Shown: positions 1 through 10,416, numbered from the stretch's first letter. The stretch is DNA of 64,000 nucleotides from Streptomyces griseoflavus (GCF_014649995.1 NZ_BMUC01000016.1:82986-146985); one strand, 5' to 3'. Made by a program: numbers and translations. The notes: generated by a model not told the origin, from the sequence alone.

Positions 1-859
1 CGTCGAGCCACATCCGGTCACGGCCCTCGACGGGAGTGTTGGCCAGCGCGAGCGCCACGAGCTGGCTGCCCTCGTCCTGCACACCGGCCCGGCCCTCGGC
101 GACCGCCGCGATGGCGCCCGGCTCGCCGCCCTCGGCCAGTCGCACCGCGTGGGGCGACCAGCGGCCGGGGACGGCGGCCTCCTCGTCGAGCAGTTCGGCG
201 GTGGTCGCCCGGCCGGGACGGGCGACCAGGGTCACCTCCGGCCGCTCGTTGTCGGCCCGCAGCAGGTCCTCGATGCCGTCCCGCCCGCCGCCGAGGGAGT
301 CCCACAGTGCGGAGACGACCCAGCGGGGGTGCGAGTGCACGACGGCGAGGTGCTCCTCCGGGTCCTCGTCGTAGGGCGGGGCGACCCGCTCCAGCCAGCC
401 GTCGAGGTCGTCCTGCGCGATCTTGCGCAGCACGGCGTTGACGAACTTGGCGCGCCCGTCGCCGAGCACCACCCGGGCCAGTTCGACGGAGGCGGACACG
501 GCGGCGTGCGTGGGGATCCGCGTCCCGAGCAACTGGTGCGCGCCGAGGCTCAGCACGTCCAGCACCGGCGGGTCCACCTCGCGCAGCGGCCGGTCGACGC
601 AGGCCGCGATGACCGCGTCGTACGTGCCCTGCCGGCGCAGGGTGCCGTACACCAGCTCGGTGGCGAGGGCCGCGTCCCTCGCGTCGAAGTCGCCGTCCTC
701 GCGCGCCTTGCGCAGCAGCGGGGGCAGGACGAGGTTGGCGTACGCGTCCCGCTCGTCCACGGCCCGCAGGGCCTCGAAGGCGAGGACGCGGACGGGGTCC
801 TTCTTGGGCCGGCGGTAGGGCTTGGCGGGCCTGCGGGGCCGACGGGGCTGGTCACTCAC
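1..859 (-). CDS. rsmB: 16S rRNA (cytosine-C5) methyltransferase RsmB, 3' part missing
   Basis: Methylates C967 of 16S rRNA using SAM (family knowledge). The GTG start at 859 opens a basic, proline-rich tail followed by the NusB-like RNA-binding domain typical of RsmB/Sun proteins (the stretch with AFEALRAVDERDAYANL). The frame runs off the window edge right at motif I, where the visible end reads RMWLD and the family continues into the glycine-rich SAM loop. About 286 codons are visible, so the catalytic domain with its two cysteines lies outside. It sits 67 nt downstream of fmt in the same direction, the common fmt-rsmB pairing, and is probably co-transcribed with it. Confidence 0.93.
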   Translation of the reverse strand, partial: MSDQPRRPRRPAKPYRRPKKDPVRVLAFEALRAVDERDAYANLVLPPLLRKAREDGDFDARDAALATELVYGTLRRQGTYDAVIAACVDRPLREVDPPVLDVLSLGAHQLLGTRIPTHAAVSASVELARVVLGDGRAKFVNAVLRKIAQDDLDGWLERVAPPYDEDPEEHLAVVHSHPRWVVSALWDSLGGGRDGIEDLLRADNERPEVTLVARPGRATTAELLDEEAAVPGRWSPHAVRLAEGGEPGAIAAVAEGRAGVQDEGSQLVALALANTPVEGRDRMWLD

Positions 860-926
860 GAAAAAGGTGCTCCGGATGTGGGGTGAAGTGCGCGCCCAAG
901 CCTACGTCCTGGCTTCCCCGGAGGCG

Positions 927-1859
927 TCAGGCGCCGACGCTCTCCCCGGCTCCGATCCGCACCCCGCGCGCCCAGTCGGCCGCCCGCATCGGCTTCTTGC
1001 CCTGGGCCTGCACCCACAGCAGTTCCACGGCGTACGAGCCGGTCCCCACGTACACGGTGTTCTTGCCGGCGGACAGCTGCCCGGGCGCGAGACCGGTGAC
1101 GTCCGGTACGGGGGCGGCCTGGACGATCTTGAGGCGTTCGCCGCGGAAGGTGGTCCAGGCGCCGGGTGCGGGGGTGCAGCCGCGCACCACCCGGTCGACG
1201 CGCAGCGCCGGGGTGTTCCAGTCGACGCGGGCGTCCTCCACGGTGACCTTGGGGGCGAGGCTGACGCCGTCGGCGGGCTGCGGTACGGCCTTCAGGGTGC
1301 CGTCCTCGATGCCGTCCATGGTCGCGGTGAGCAGTCCGGCGCCGGCGAAGGCGAGCCGGGTGAGCAGGTCGCCGCTGGTGTCGGTGGGGCGGATCTCCTC
1401 GGTGACGGTGCCGTAGACGGGCCCCGAGTCGAGGCCTTCCTCGATGAGGAAGGTCGCGGCGCCGGTGATCTCGTCGCCGGCCATGATGGCGTGCTGCACG
1501 GGTGCGGCGCCGCGCCAGGCGGGGAGCAGCGAGAAGTGCAGGTTGACCCAGCCCCGGGCCGGGATGGCGAGGGCGGCCCTGGGCAGGAGGGCGCCGTAGG
1601 CGACGACGGGGCAGCAGTCCGGCGCGATCTCCGTCAGCCGCTCCAGGAAGCCGGGGTCCCGGGGTCTGGCCGGCTTCAGCACCTCGATGCCGGCCTCCTC
1701 GGCCCGCTCGGCGACGGGCGAGGCGACCAGTCTGCGGCCACGCCCGGCGGGCGCGTCGGGCCGGGTGACGACGGCGGCCACCTCGTGCCGCCCGGAGGCG
1801 AGAAGAGCGTCCAGTGCGGGAACGGCTACCTCGGGGGTGCCGGCGAAGACGAGCTTCAT
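927..1859 (-). CDS. fmt: Methionyl-tRNA formyltransferase
   Basis: Formylates the amino group of initiator Met-tRNA using 10-formyl-THF. The protein is 310 aa, normal for the family. It starts at ATG 1859 with [19 protein letters not shown]. The open frame continues upstream, but without family similarity. The catalytic signature is visible as VNLHFSLLP followed by AWRGAAP, with the conserved Asp in EEGLDSGPV. The C-terminal OB-like domain follows. It is transcribed toward rsmB. Upstream lies a divergent intergenic region with a strong hairpin rather than priA, because an HTH-like gene in the opposite direction separates fmt from priA. fmt therefore needs its own promoter. Confidence 0.96.
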   Translation of the reverse strand: MKLVFAGTPEVAVPALDALLASGRHEVAAVVTRPDAPAGRGRRLVASPVAERAEEAGIEVLKPARPRDPGFLERLTEIAPDCCPVVAYGALLPRAALAIPARGWVNLHFSLLPAWRGAAPVQHAIMAGDEITGAATFLIEEGLDSGPVYGTVTEEIRPTDTSGDLLTRLAFAGAGLLTATMDGIEDGTLKAVPQPADGVSLAPKVTVEDARVDWNTPALRVDRVVRGCTPAPGAWTTFRGERLKIVQAAPVPDVTGLAPGQLSAGKNTVYVGTGSYAVELLWVQAQGKKPMRAADWARGVRIGAGESVGA

Positions 1860-1914
1860 GGGGTGCTGGGGGCCTCTCGGGCGGGGGCGGCTGGGGCAGC
1901 GCACCAGTCTATGA

Positions 1915-1960
1915 CCCGGCACCGGGAACCCCGCCCGGGGACGGGGTTCCCGGTGCCGGG
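1915..1960. repeat. Perfect 19-bp inverted repeat (hairpin) upstream of fmt
   Basis: Arms 1915-1933 and 1942-1960 are exact reverse complements with an 8-nt loop. It looks like a terminator but lies 5' of both flanking genes, 55 nt ahead of the fmt start. It could be a leader hairpin for fmt or a terminator for an unseen transcript. Confidence 0.7.
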
Positions 1961-2118
1961 CGGGCGCCCCGTGCGGAGACGCCCGCTCCCGGCCTGCTGG
2001 AAACGGGCGGCGCGCGGGCGGGAGCACGTCCGCGGCCACCTGCGGGGACGCGCCCCCGCGGGGGCGTACGCATATGCCGCCGCGCCCCCACCCCGTGACC
2101 AGCGGAGCGCCCACGCGT

Positions 2119-2754
<636 letters not shown>

Positions 2755-2771
2755 ACCGCCCCGTCTCCCCC

Positions 2772-2802
2772 GCCCTCCCGGACGCACCGCCTCCGGGAGG
2801 GC
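2772..2802. terminator. Bidirectional terminator between HTH-like gene and priA
   Basis: Perfect 11-bp stem (2772-2782 with 2792-2802), 9-nt loop, between the converging stops at 2754 and 2891. No U-tract, as is common in Streptomyces. Confidence 0.7.
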
Positions 2803-2890
2803 TTCAGTCTGTTCCGTAAAGTTCAGGCTCGGATACGAAGACGACCGATGCGCGCCACCTCTTCCGCGAGCGGGGGCACGCACGGTCCGC

Positions 2891-5038
2891 TCAGCCGATG
2901 TCGAGCGGGTCGATGCGCACCCACACCGGGTCGTTCCCGCCCCGGGCCATGCGCGCCGCCTGGGCGGCCTTCAGGGCCGCCGCCAGTGCGGCGCCGTGTC
3001 CGGGCGGCACCCGGACCAGTGCCCGGTCCCACCGCTCCCCCGGCGGCGGTGCGCCCGGGCGCCGTGGCCGGCCGGCCGGGGTGACCGGCAGCGGCACCGG
3101 GCCGAGGATCTCCGCCGGCGCCGGCAGGTCCACCGCGCGGAGGAAACCGGCCACCGCCTCGGCCGGCCCCGACACCGCCGCCATCCGCGACACCGGCGGG
3201 AAGCCCAGTTCGCCGCGCTCGGCCAGTTCCCGCACCGCGTGCCCGACCGGATCCCACCGCACCAGCGCCTGCACCGGCCGCAGCGTCGGCTCCGCCACCA
3301 CCACCACCGTGCCGCCCTCCGGCTGCGGGCGGACCAGCGCCGCCGCGCCGATCCAGCGGCGCAACGCGTCCTCGTCGGAGCGCAGGTCGGGCCGGCCCAG
3401 CATCGCCCACCCGTCCAGCAGCAGCGCCGCCGCGTATCCGCCCTCGGCCACCGGTTCCGCGCCCGGCGTGCTCACCACCAGCGCGGGCGCCCCCGGCACC
3501 GTGTCCAGGACGTGCTCGCGTCCCGAGGTCCGCACCGGCACCGCGGGGAAGGCCCGGCCCAGCTCCTCCGCGGTCCGCCGCGCCCCCACCACCTGCGCCC
3601 GCAGCCGGAAGCCGCCGCACTCCGGGCAGTGCCAGCCGCTCTCCTCGCGGCCGCACCAACCGCACCGCAGGTCGCCGGAGTCCTGGGCCTCCAGCGGCCC
3701 GGAGCAGTGCCGGCAGCGCGCCGGGGTCCGGCAGTTCGCGCACGCCATCCGCGGCACGTACCCCCGCCGTGGGACCTGGACCAGCACCGGCCCGTGCCGC
3801 AGTCCCTCCCTGACGGCCTGCCAGGCGAGCGTCGGCAGCCGCGCCGCGCGGGCGGCCTCGTCGCGCGCCAGGTCCTGGTCCCCCACGGTCCGCATTAGCG
3901 GCGCGGCGGCCCGGACCCGCTCCCTCGTGGCGACCAGCGGACGCGCCCAGCCGGTGTCGACGAGCTGGGCGGCCTCCACGGTGCAGCTCCAGCCGCCCAG
4001 CAGGAAGCCGCACCCGTCCTGCGCGGCCCTCAGCTCCAGGACCTCACGGGCGTGCGGCTGCGGGGCGTGCTGCTCACTGTGGCTGTCGTCGCCGTCGTCC
4101 CAGACCGCGACCAGTCCGAGATCGCGTACCGGCGCGAACATCGCGGCCCGCGTCCCGATCACGGCCCGTACGGATCCCCGCCGGACCGCGAGCCACTGCG
4201 CGTAGCGCTTCTCCGGACCCGCGTCGGCGGTGAGGACCGCGTGCCGCCCCTCCCCCAGCAGCGCGGTGAGCGCGGCGTCGGCGCGGGCCACGGCCCGGCC
4301 GTCCGGCAGGACGGCCAGCGCGCCTCGTCCGGAGGCCAGGGTCGCCGCGACGGCCCGGGCCAGCTCCTCGCTCCACAGGGGGCCGGGCAGCGCGTTCCAC
4401 ACGGCGCGTGGGGCGCCTCCGGAGGCCAGTGCCGCCAGGAAGGCGGGCCCCTGCTCGTAACGCTCCCAGGAGCCGGGTACGGGCGCCTCGGGCGGAGGCA
4501 GCGGCGCGGGCGAGGCACGCCGCTCGGCGCGGGCGTTGCGCGGCGGCACGGCGAGCTGGAGGACGTCGGCGAGGCTGCCCGCGTAGCGGTCGGCGACCGC
4601 TCGGGCGAGACCCAGCAGCTCCTCGTCGAGCACCCGCTCGGGCGAGACGACCTGGGCCAGGGCGGCCAGGGGGCCCGAGTAGTCGGATGCGGCGAGCCGC
4701 TCGACGAGGAACCCGTCGATCAGTCCGCCGCCCTCGCGCCGGCCCTCGCGCACCCGGTGCCGCCCGGCACCGAACCGCACCCGCACCCGCACGCCCGGCT
4801 GGGCGTCGGCGTCCAGCTCCTCGGGCACGGCGTAGTCGAAGTAGCGGTCGAGGTGGAGCACCCCCTTGTCGACGAGTACACGGGCGACGGGCAGCTCCTT
4901 CGCCAGCGCGGCGCCGCGCCAGGTGCGCGGTTTGGCCCGGGGGGTCCTGGCCTGGCGCACGCTCTCCCGGATGAGCGCGAGCTGCTCGGGCGGCGCGCCC
5001 TCCGCACCGCCGTCCTGCCGTCCGTTCTCGCTGCTCAC
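2891..5038 (-). CDS. priA: PriA-like primosomal protein N', probably without helicase activity
   Basis: Family role: replication-restart helicase that loads DnaB at stalled forks. 715 aa from GTG 5038. The N-terminal DNA-binding domain (RVLVDKGVLHLDRYFDYAVPEEL) is clear, and the zinc-binding insert keeps eight cysteines (C433, C436, C442, C445, C459, C462, C471, C474). The ATPase motifs are eroded: there is no GxxGxGKT loop where motif I should be (about residues 200-220), and motif II reads WDDGDD (313-318) instead of DEEH. Actinobacterial PriA proteins are known to lack recognisable helicase motifs, so this is family-typical rather than a mutation. No clear SD precedes the GTG. It lies downstream of metK behind a terminator. 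Confidence 0.9.
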   Translation of the reverse strand: MSSENGRQDGGAEGAPPEQLALIRESVRQARTPRAKPRTWRGAALAKELPVARVLVDKGVLHLDRYFDYAVPEELDADAQPGVRVRVRFGAGRHRVREGRREGGGLIDGFLVERLAASDYSGPLAALAQVVSPERVLDEELLGLARAVADRYAGSLADVLQLAVPPRNARAERRASPAPLPPPEAPVPGSWERYEQGPAFLAALASGGAPRAVWNALPGPLWSEELARAVAATLASGRGALAVLPDGRAVARADAALTALLGEGRHAVLTADAGPEKRYAQWLAVRRGSVRAVIGTRAAMFAPVRDLGLVAVWDDGDDSHSEQHAPQPHAREVLELRAAQDGCGFLLGGWSCTVEAAQLVDTGWARPLVATRERVRAAAPLMRTVGDQDLARDEAARAARLPTLAWQAVREGLRHGPVLVQVPRRGYVPRMACANCRTPARCRHCSGPLEAQDSGDLRCGWCGREESGWHCPECGGFRLRAQVVGARRTAEELGRAFPAVPVRTSGREHVLDTVPGAPALVVSTPGAEPVAEGGYAAALLLDGWAMLGRPDLRSDEDALRRWIGAAALVRPQPEGGTVVVVAEPTLRPVQALVRWDPVGHAVRELAERGELGFPPVSRMAAVSGPAEAVAGFLRAVDLPAPAEILGPVPLPVTPAGRPRRPGAPPPGERWDRALVRVPPGHGAALAAALKAAQAARMARGGNDPVWVRIDPLDIG

Positions 5039-5174
5039 GCATGCATTCTTACCAAACACGACTGACAGCGGCGCCCGGCCCGGGGTGGGCCCGCGGGCGC
5101 GGAGGACGCACGACGGCGCCTGTGCCCCGGGCAGGCAGCCGCAGCCGTCGCTGGAGCGGTGCCGGACGCGCCGG

Positions 5175-5206
5175 GGCCCGGCACCCCTGGGAAGGGGCGC
5201 CGGGCC
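5175..5206 (-). terminator. metK terminator
   Basis: Outer stem 5175-5182 with 5199-5206 plus an inner CCCC/GGGG pairing, starting 23 nt after the metK stop. It separates metK from priA. Confidence 0.7.
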
Positions 5207-5228
5207 TCGGAGGAAGTGCGGGCGGGAC

Positions 5229-6437
5229 CTACAGTCCCGCCGCCTCACGCAGGGCGTCCACGCGGTCGGTGCGCTCCCAGGTGAAGTCGGGCAGCTCACG
5301 GCCGAAGTGGCCGTAGGCGGCGGTCTGGGCGTAGATCGGGCGCAGCAGGTCCAGGTCGCGGATGATCGCGGCCGGGCGGAGGTCGAAGACCTCGTCGATG
5401 GCCCGCTCGATCTTCTCGGTCTCGACCTTGGCGGTGCCGAAGGTCTCCACGAACAGGCCGACCGGCTCGGCCTTGCCGATCGCGTAGGCCACCTGCACCT
5501 CGCAGCGCGCGGCCAGACCGGCCGCCACCACGTTCTTGGCGACCCAGCGCATCGCGTACGCGGCGGAGCGGTCCACCTTGGAGGGGTCCTTGCCGGAGAA
5601 CGCGCCGCCGCCGTGGCGGGCCATGCCGCCGTAGGTGTCGATGATGATCTTGCGTCCGGTCAGGCCGGCGTCACCCATCGGACCGCCGATCTCGAACCGG
5701 CCGGTGGGGTTGACCAGCAGCCGGTACTGCTCGGTCTCAAGCTTGATGCCCTCGTCGAGGAGCGCCTTCAGCTCCGGCTCCACGACGAACTCGCGGATGT
5801 CGGGGGCGAGCAGCGACTCCAGGTCGATGTCCGAGGCGTGCTGGGAGGACACGACCACGGTGTCCAGGCGGACCGCCTTGTCGCCGTCGTACTCGATGGT
5901 GACCTGGGTCTTGCCGTCGGGGCGCAGGTAGGGGATGGTCCCGTTCTTGCGCACGTCGGACAGGCGCTTGGACAGGCGGTGGGCGAGGAAGACCGGCAGC
6001 GGCATCAGCGTCGGGGTCTCGTCCGTCGCGTAGCCGAACATCAGGCCCTGGTCGCCGGCGCCCTGCCGGTCCAGCTCGTCGTCGTCCCCCTCGACACGGG
6101 ACTCGTACGCGGTGTCGACGCCCTGGGCGATGTCCGGGGACTGCGCGCCGATCGACACCGAGACGCCGCAGGAGGCGCCGTCGAAGCCCTTCTTCGAGGA
6201 GTCGTAGCCGATCTCCAGGATCTTGTTGCGCACCAGCGTCGCGATGTCCGCGTACGTCTTGGTGGTCACCTCTCCGGCCACGTGCACCAGGCCGGTGGTG
6301 ATCAGGGTCTCGACGGCGACCCGGGAGGTCGGGTCCTCGCGGAGCAGTGCGTCGAGGATGGTGTCGCTGATCTGGTCAGCGATCTTGTCGGGGTGACCTT
6401 CGGTCACGGACTCCGAGGTGAACAGACGACGGGACAC
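5229..6437 (-). CDS. metK: S-adenosylmethionine synthetase
   Basis: Makes SAM from methionine and ATP in the cytoplasm. 402 aa from GTG 6437, the family length; the frame stays open upstream but without similarity. Signatures visible: [12 protein letters not shown] near the N-terminus (ATP and metal site), [15 protein letters not shown], and the glycine-rich [22 protein letters not shown] level is known to influence antibiotic production in streptomycetes. It is transcribed alone or with coaBC read-through: 238 nt separate it from coaBC and a terminator hairpin follows it. I saw no SAM riboswitch fold in the leader. Confidence 0.97.
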   Translation of the reverse strand: MSRRLFTSESVTEGHPDKIADQISDTILDALLREDPTSRVAVETLITTGLVHVAGEVTTKTYADIATLVRNKILEIGYDSSKKGFDGASCGVSVSIGAQSPDIAQGVDTAYESRVEGDDDELDRQGAGDQGLMFGYATDETPTLMPLPVFLAHRLSKRLSDVRKNGTIPYLRPDGKTQVTIEYDGDKAVRLDTVVVSSQHASDIDLESLLAPDIREFVVEPELKALLDEGIKLETEQYRLLVNPTGRFEIGGPMGDAGLTGRKIIIDTYGGMARHGGGAFSGKDPSKVDRSAAYAMRWVAKNVVAAGLAARCEVQVAYAIGKAEPVGLFVETFGTAKVETEKIERAIDEVFDLRPAAIIRDLDLLRPIYAQTAAYGHFGRELPDFTWERTDRVDALREAAGL

Positions 6438-6516
6438 AACGCTCCCTGGGGTTGCAGCGGCTGCTGGCTGATCGTTGGCGAACGGCGGGGGCTGCACCCG
6501 ACGCCGTCGATGGAAC

Positions 6517-6522
6517 AGTTTA
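6517..6522 (-). promoter_or_regulatory. Possible -10 box for metK
   Basis: TAAACT on the minus strand about 80 nt upstream of the metK GTG fits the TAnnnT rule for the main sigma factor. No good -35 is seen at 17-18 nt, so this is tentative. Confidence 0.3.
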
Positions 6523-6675
6523 TCGGTCGCGCTTCGCCACGGGTCCCCCTGTCTCGCCTCGCGAGAGCGCTGTGACCTGCGGCACGGGCATTCTCCCCGG
6601 GCGGGGCGATGTTCGCCAGAGGTACCACGCCCCGGTGTGGGGGGTTTCGGTGAGGCCGGAGACGATATCGACCAC

Positions 6676-7878
6676 TCATCCGAGGCGTTCGGCGACCAGG
6701 TCCCAGACGGTTTCGGCCACGTTCTCCTTGGGGCCGTGCGGGACGGGGGTCTCGGTACCGTCGGCGCCCAGGACCACGGCCTCGCTGTCGTCCAGGCCGA
6801 AGGTCTTGCGCTCCCCCACCTCGTTCACCACCAGCAGGTCGCAGCCCTTGCGCTTCAGCTTGGCCCGGCCGTTGGCGAGGACGTCGTCGGTCTCGGCGGC
6901 GAAGCCCACGATCACCTGTCCGGACCGCACCCGGTCGCCGGAGATCTCCGCGAGGATGTCCGGATTCCGCACCAGGGTGACGGGCTCGGGTTCCTGGCCG
7001 TCCTTCTTCTTGATTTTTCCGGTGGCGTAGGCCGCCGGGCGGAAGTCGGCGACGGCCGCCGCCATGACGACCGCGTCCGCGCCCGGGGCGGCGCGCAGGA
7101 CGGCCTCACGCATGTCCTCGGCGGTCCCGACGGCGACGACGTCGACCCCGGCGGGGTCGGGCAGGGCGGCGTTGGCCGAGATCAGCGTCACGCGGGCGCC
7201 CCGGGCGGCGGCGGTGCGGGCCAGGGCGTAGCCCTGCTTGCCGGAGGAGCGGTTGCCGAGGAAGCGGACGGGGTCGAGGGGCTCGCGGGTGCCTCCGGCG
7301 GTGACGACGACGTGCCGGCCGGCGAGGTCGGGCGCGGTGACACCGCGGGCCAGGACCCGGCGGCACACCTCGAAGATCTCGCCGGGGTCGGGGAGGCGGC
7401 CCTTGCCGGTGTCGGCGCCGGTGAGACGGCCGACGGCCGGTTCGATGACGACGGCGCCCCGGGCGCGCAGGGTCGCCACGTTGTCCCGGGTGGCCGGGTG
7501 CTCCCACATCTCGGTGTGCATGGCGGGGGCGAAGACCACCGGGCAGCGGGCGGTGAGCAGGGTGTTGGTGAGCAGGTCGTCGGCCAGGCCGTGGGCGGCC
7601 CTGGCGAGCGTGTCGGCCGTGGCCGGGGCGACGACCACCAGGTCGGCGTGCTGTCCGATGCGGACGTGCGGCACCTCGTGGACGTCGTCCCAGACCTCGG
7701 TGGAGACCGGGTGGCCGGAGAGCGCGGACCAGGTGGCGGCGCCGACGAAGTGCAGCGCGGAGGCGGTGGGCACGACCCGTACGTCGTGTCCCGACTCCGT
7801 CAGCCGCCGGAGCAGCTCACAGGCCTTGTACGCGGCGATGCCGCCGCTGACCCCCAGAACGACCTTGGGCTTGTCCAC
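6676..7878 (-). CDS. coaBC: Bifunctional phosphopantothenoylcysteine synthetase/decarboxylase
   Basis: Carries out two steps of coenzyme A synthesis: CTP-dependent joining of cysteine to 4'-phosphopantothenate, then decarboxylation. 400 aa from GTG 7878, preceded by GGGGAG. The N-terminal CoaC flavoprotein half shows [11 protein letters not shown] and a PAMHTEMW version of the substrate-binding motif. The C-terminal CoaB half shows [24 protein letters not shown] and KIKKK. It lies downstream of gmk-rpoZ but behind a strong terminator hairpin, so it may have its own promoter. Confidence 0.96.
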   Translation of the reverse strand: MDKPKVVLGVSGGIAAYKACELLRRLTESGHDVRVVPTASALHFVGAATWSALSGHPVSTEVWDDVHEVPHVRIGQHADLVVVAPATADTLARAAHGLADDLLTNTLLTARCPVVFAPAMHTEMWEHPATRDNVATLRARGAVVIEPAVGRLTGADTGKGRLPDPGEIFEVCRRVLARGVTAPDLAGRHVVVTAGGTREPLDPVRFLGNRSSGKQGYALARTAAARGARVTLISANAALPDPAGVDVVAVGTAEDMREAVLRAAPGADAVVMAAAVADFRPAAYATGKIKKKDGQEPEPVTLVRNPDILAEISGDRVRSGQVIVGFAAETDDVLANGRAKLKRKGCDLLVVNEVGERKTFGLDDSEAVVLGADGTETPVPHGPKENVAETVWDLVAERLG

Positions 7879-7925
7879 CGTCTCTCCCCGTACCTCGGAA
7901 AATGTGCGACCGCCACCATCAGACA

Positions 7926-7960
7926 CCACAGGCCCGGCAGACGGGCCGCCGGGCCTGTGG
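7926..7960 (-). terminator. rpoZ terminator
   Basis: Perfect 12-bp stem (7926-7937 with 7949-7960) and 11-nt loop, 40 nt after the rpoZ stop and 48 nt before the coaBC start. No T-run follows on the minus strand. Confidence 0.7.
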
Positions 7961-8000
7961 AAAAGTCAGCTGCAAACCGCTGATACGACTGACTGACCGG

Positions 8001-8273
8001 TTACTGACCGGGGCCTTCGACGGCCTCGGAGGTCAGCAGTCCCGCGTTGATCTCGCGCAGGGCGATCGAGAGCGGCTTCTCGTGGACGTGGGTGTCGACG
8101 AGGGGGCCGACGTACTCGAGCAGGCCCTCGCCGAGCTGCGAGTAGTACGCGTTGATCTGGCGGGCCCGCTTGGCCGCGTAGATCACGAGGCTGTACTTCG
8201 AGTCCGTGGCCTCGAGGAGCTCGTCGATCGGCGGGTTGATGATGCCCTCGGGCGCGGAGATGGAAGAGGACAC
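8001..8273 (-). CDS. rpoZ: RNA polymerase omega subunit
   Basis: Small subunit that helps fold and assemble beta-prime into RNA polymerase. 90 aa from GTG 8273, with GGAAGG as SD. The conserved omega core is visible: [31 protein letters not shown], split in the family as the first two helices, followed by [16 protein letters not shown]. It sits 62 nt downstream of gmk in the usual gmk-rpoZ pair found in actinobacteria, with sIHF just upstream, so the group probably forms one transcript ending at the hairpin at 7926-7960. Confidence 0.96.
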   Translation of the reverse strand: MSSSISAPEGIINPPIDELLEATDSKYSLVIYAAKRARQINAYYSQLGEGLLEYVGPLVDTHVHEKPLSIALREINAGLLTSEAVEGPGQ

Positions 8274-8335
8274 GCTCTACCTTCCGATGGATGGGAAAGA
8301 TTCAGTCGATCCGACCGGTGAACGATTGCTCACGA

Positions 8336-8929
8336 TCACACGACGTTCATCAAGGCTAGCAGCTCGCGCGCGACGTCCTGGACGGAGGTGTTGACCAGGC
8401 TGGTGTCGAACTCCGGTTCCGCGGCCAGTTCGGTCTTCGCGGCCGCGAGCCGGCGCTCGATGACCTCGGCCGACTCCGTGCCGCGGCCCGTGAGCCTGCG
8501 TACGAGCTCCTCCCAGGAGGGAGGAGCCAGGAACACCAGCTGCGCCTCGGCCATGGACTCGCGGACCTGCCGCGCGCCCTGGAGGTCGATCTCCAGCAGC
8601 ACGGGCACACCCGCCTCCAGGTGCTCCAGCACCGCCGCGCGGGGCGTGCCGTAGCGGTTGCCCGCGAACTCGGCCCACTCCAGCAGCTCACCGTTGGCGA
8701 TCAGCTTGTCCATCTCGTCGTCGCTGACGAAGAAGTAGTGGACGCCGTGCTGCTCACCGGGGCGGGGCTTGCGTGTCGTCGCCGAGACGGAGAGCCAGAC
8801 CTCGGGGTGTTCCTTGCGCATATGAGCGACGACCGTGCTCTTGCCGACCCCTGAGGGGCCGGAGAGCACGGTCAGCCGCGGACGTACGTCCGGGGGTACG
8901 GGGGACGTCCCCCGGGGTGTTGCAGCCAT
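8336..8929 (-). CDS. gmk: Guanylate kinase
   Basis: Phosphorylates GMP to GDP, feeding GTP and (p)ppGpp pools. 197 aa from ATG 8929. The Walker A loop GPSGVGKST lies near residue 25. The GMP-binding region includes [12 protein letters not shown] and a YFF stretch. The lid and C-terminal helices are complete. The first 18 residues are a proline-rich tail that many family members lack. It is downstream of sIHF by 60 nt and upstream of rpoZ. Confidence 0.97.
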   Translation of the reverse strand: MAATPRGTSPVPPDVRPRLTVLSGPSGVGKSTVVAHMRKEHPEVWLSVSATTRKPRPGEQHGVHYFFVSDDEMDKLIANGELLEWAEFAGNRYGTPRAAVLEHLEAGVPVLLEIDLQGARQVRESMAEAQLVFLAPPSWEELVRRLTGRGTESAEVIERRLAAAKTELAAEPEFDTSLVNTSVQDVARELLALMNVV

Positions 8930-8989
8930 GCGGCGATTATTCCAGCAATCCCGGAGTGTCCGGGACGCCGGTCCCGGACGGCCCGGTAC

Positions 8990-9313
8990 TCAGGAGCCGG
9001 TGCTGCCGAACTCGCGCTCCAGGGAGGCGATCTGGTTGGACCCGAGACCACGCACGCGGCGGCTCTCGGAGATGCCCAGTCGCTCCATGATCTGCTTGGC
9101 GCGGACCTTGCCCACGCCCGGCAGGGACTCCAGCAGGGCGGAGACCTTCATCTTGCCGATGACGTCGTTCTCCTGGCCCTGCTTGATGACCTCGTGCAGG
9201 GAGGCGCCGGAGTGCTTGAGTCGATTCTTGACCTCGGCCCGCTCCCGGCGAGCCGCGGCGGCCTTTTCGAGCGCGGCTGCGCGCTGTTCAGGGGTAAGGG
9301 GCGGAAGAGCCAC
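8990..9313 (-). CDS. ihf: Streptomyces integration host factor (sIHF), nucleoid protein
   Basis: Actinobacterial IHF: a basic DNA-binding protein that shapes the nucleoid and affects sporulation and antibiotic production. It is unrelated to E. coli IHF. 107 aa from GTG 9313 (VALPPLTPEQRAAALEKA), with a GAGGTGA SD. A longer frame to 9376 exists, but its extra residues do not fit the family. The N-terminal long basic helix is rich in Ala/Arg/Lys. The C-terminal half carries the helix-two-turn-helix, seen in LLESLPGVGKVRAKQIMERL and GISESRRVRGLG. It heads the sIHF-gmk-rpoZ group. Confidence 0.95.
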   Translation of the reverse strand: MALPPLTPEQRAAALEKAAAARRERAEVKNRLKHSGASLHEVIKQGQENDVIGKMKVSALLESLPGVGKVRAKQIMERLGISESRRVRGLGSNQIASLEREFGSTGS

Positions 9314-9423
9314 GCCTACGTCACCTCGGATGTCGAACTGTCGGATACGGACCGGTGAGGAACCTGGTCGCCCCACACCTGGGGAGTCACGGACGACGGC
9401 GTCGCCCGTTCACTCTCCGTCGG

Positions 9424-9452
9424 AGACTAGCGGCCAAGTCCGCCTGAGTCAG
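9424..9452 (-). promoter_or_regulatory. Probable sIHF promoter
   Basis: On the minus strand, CTGACT (-35) and TAGTCT (-10) are separated by 17 nt, giving a leader of about 100 nt before the sIHF GTG. This is a reasonable match to the main sigma factor and was judged by eye. Confidence 0.4.
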
Positions 9453-9570
9453 CGAGAACTGCGGAAAAGTCCTGGTCAGCCTCCGTCAGGCCGGACATTT
9501 AAGACAAATGGTTGCCGATGTGAGGATGTTTTCACAGCGCGACGACCACGGATTACCTCGTCGGCGGGTC

Positions 9571-10412
9571 TCAGGCCGCCGTCACGGCGGTCCTGATCTC
9601 CTCCGCGAACCGCTCGGCGGCGTCACGCAGAGCGACCACGTCGGGACCGTGGCGCAACACTCCCCGGCTGACGTTCGGCACGACGTTGCGCACCGCGCTC
9701 CCGAACACCGCCGGCAGGTCGGCCGCCGTGGCGCCCTGCGCGCCGATGCCGGGGGCGAGGATCGGACCGTTCACGTCCAGGTCGTACGAGGACAGGTCGC
9801 CGAGCGTCGCGCCGACCACCGCGCCGAAGGATCCCAGCGGCTCCTCGCCGGCGTTCTCCAGGGCCAGGTGTCCGAGCATGGTCGCGCCGATGGTGCGCCC
9901 GTCGGCGCGGACCGCGTGCTGCACCTCACCGCCCTCCGGGTTGGACGTCAGCGCCAGCACGAACAGTCCGGTTCCGCTCTCGCGGGCCAGGGCGACGGCC
10001 GGGCTCAGCGAGCCGTAGCCGAGGTACGGCGAGACGGTGAGCGCGTCGGAGAACAGGGGCGCGTCCCGGTGCAGGAAGGACTCGGCGTAGGCGGCCATGG
10101 TGGAGCCGATGTCACCGCGCTTGGCGTCCATGACGACCAGCGCCCCGGCGGCCCGCGCCTCCTGGACCGTCTTCTCCAGGACGGCGACCCCGCGCGAGCC
10201 GAAGCGCTCGAAGAAGGCGCTCTGCGGCTTGAGCACGGCGACCCGGCCGGCCACCGCCTCGACGACGGTGCGGCTGAACGTCTCCAGGCCCGACACGCTG
10301 TCGTCCAGACCCCACTCGGCCAGCAGGGAGGAGTGCGGGTCGATGCCCACGCACAGCGGGCCGCGCTCGTCCATGGCCCGGCGCAGACGCGCGCCGAAGG
10401 GTTCCAGACCTG

Positions 10413-10416
<4 letters not shown>
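9571..10416 (-). CDS. pyrF: Orotidine 5'-phosphate decarboxylase
   Basis: Last step of UMP synthesis: decarboxylates OMP. 281 aa from ATG 10416, the size of the class-2 (longer) family common in actinobacteria. The catalytic motif [11 protein letters not shown], with the Asp-Lys-Asp array, is clear. GIDPHSSLL and [12 protein letters not shown] near the N-terminus are also typical. The start overlaps the pyrD stop by 4 nt (ATGA), implying translational coupling. It is the last gene of the pyr operon. No strong terminator is obvious in the 257 nt before sIHF. Confidence 0.96.

Noticed and set aside
6438-6675. SAM riboswitch ahead of metK
   Set aside because: No SAM-I or SAM-II core pattern could be found by eye; only a possible -10 box.
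8319-8334. GTGA-N8-TCAC dyad upstream of rpoZ as a BldD site
   Set aside because: The half-sites face the wrong way with too long a spacer compared with the bldD operator.
9508-9570. Small plus-strand ORF in the sIHF-pyrF gap
   Set aside because: The frame runs on antisense into pyrF, with no SD or plausible promoter.
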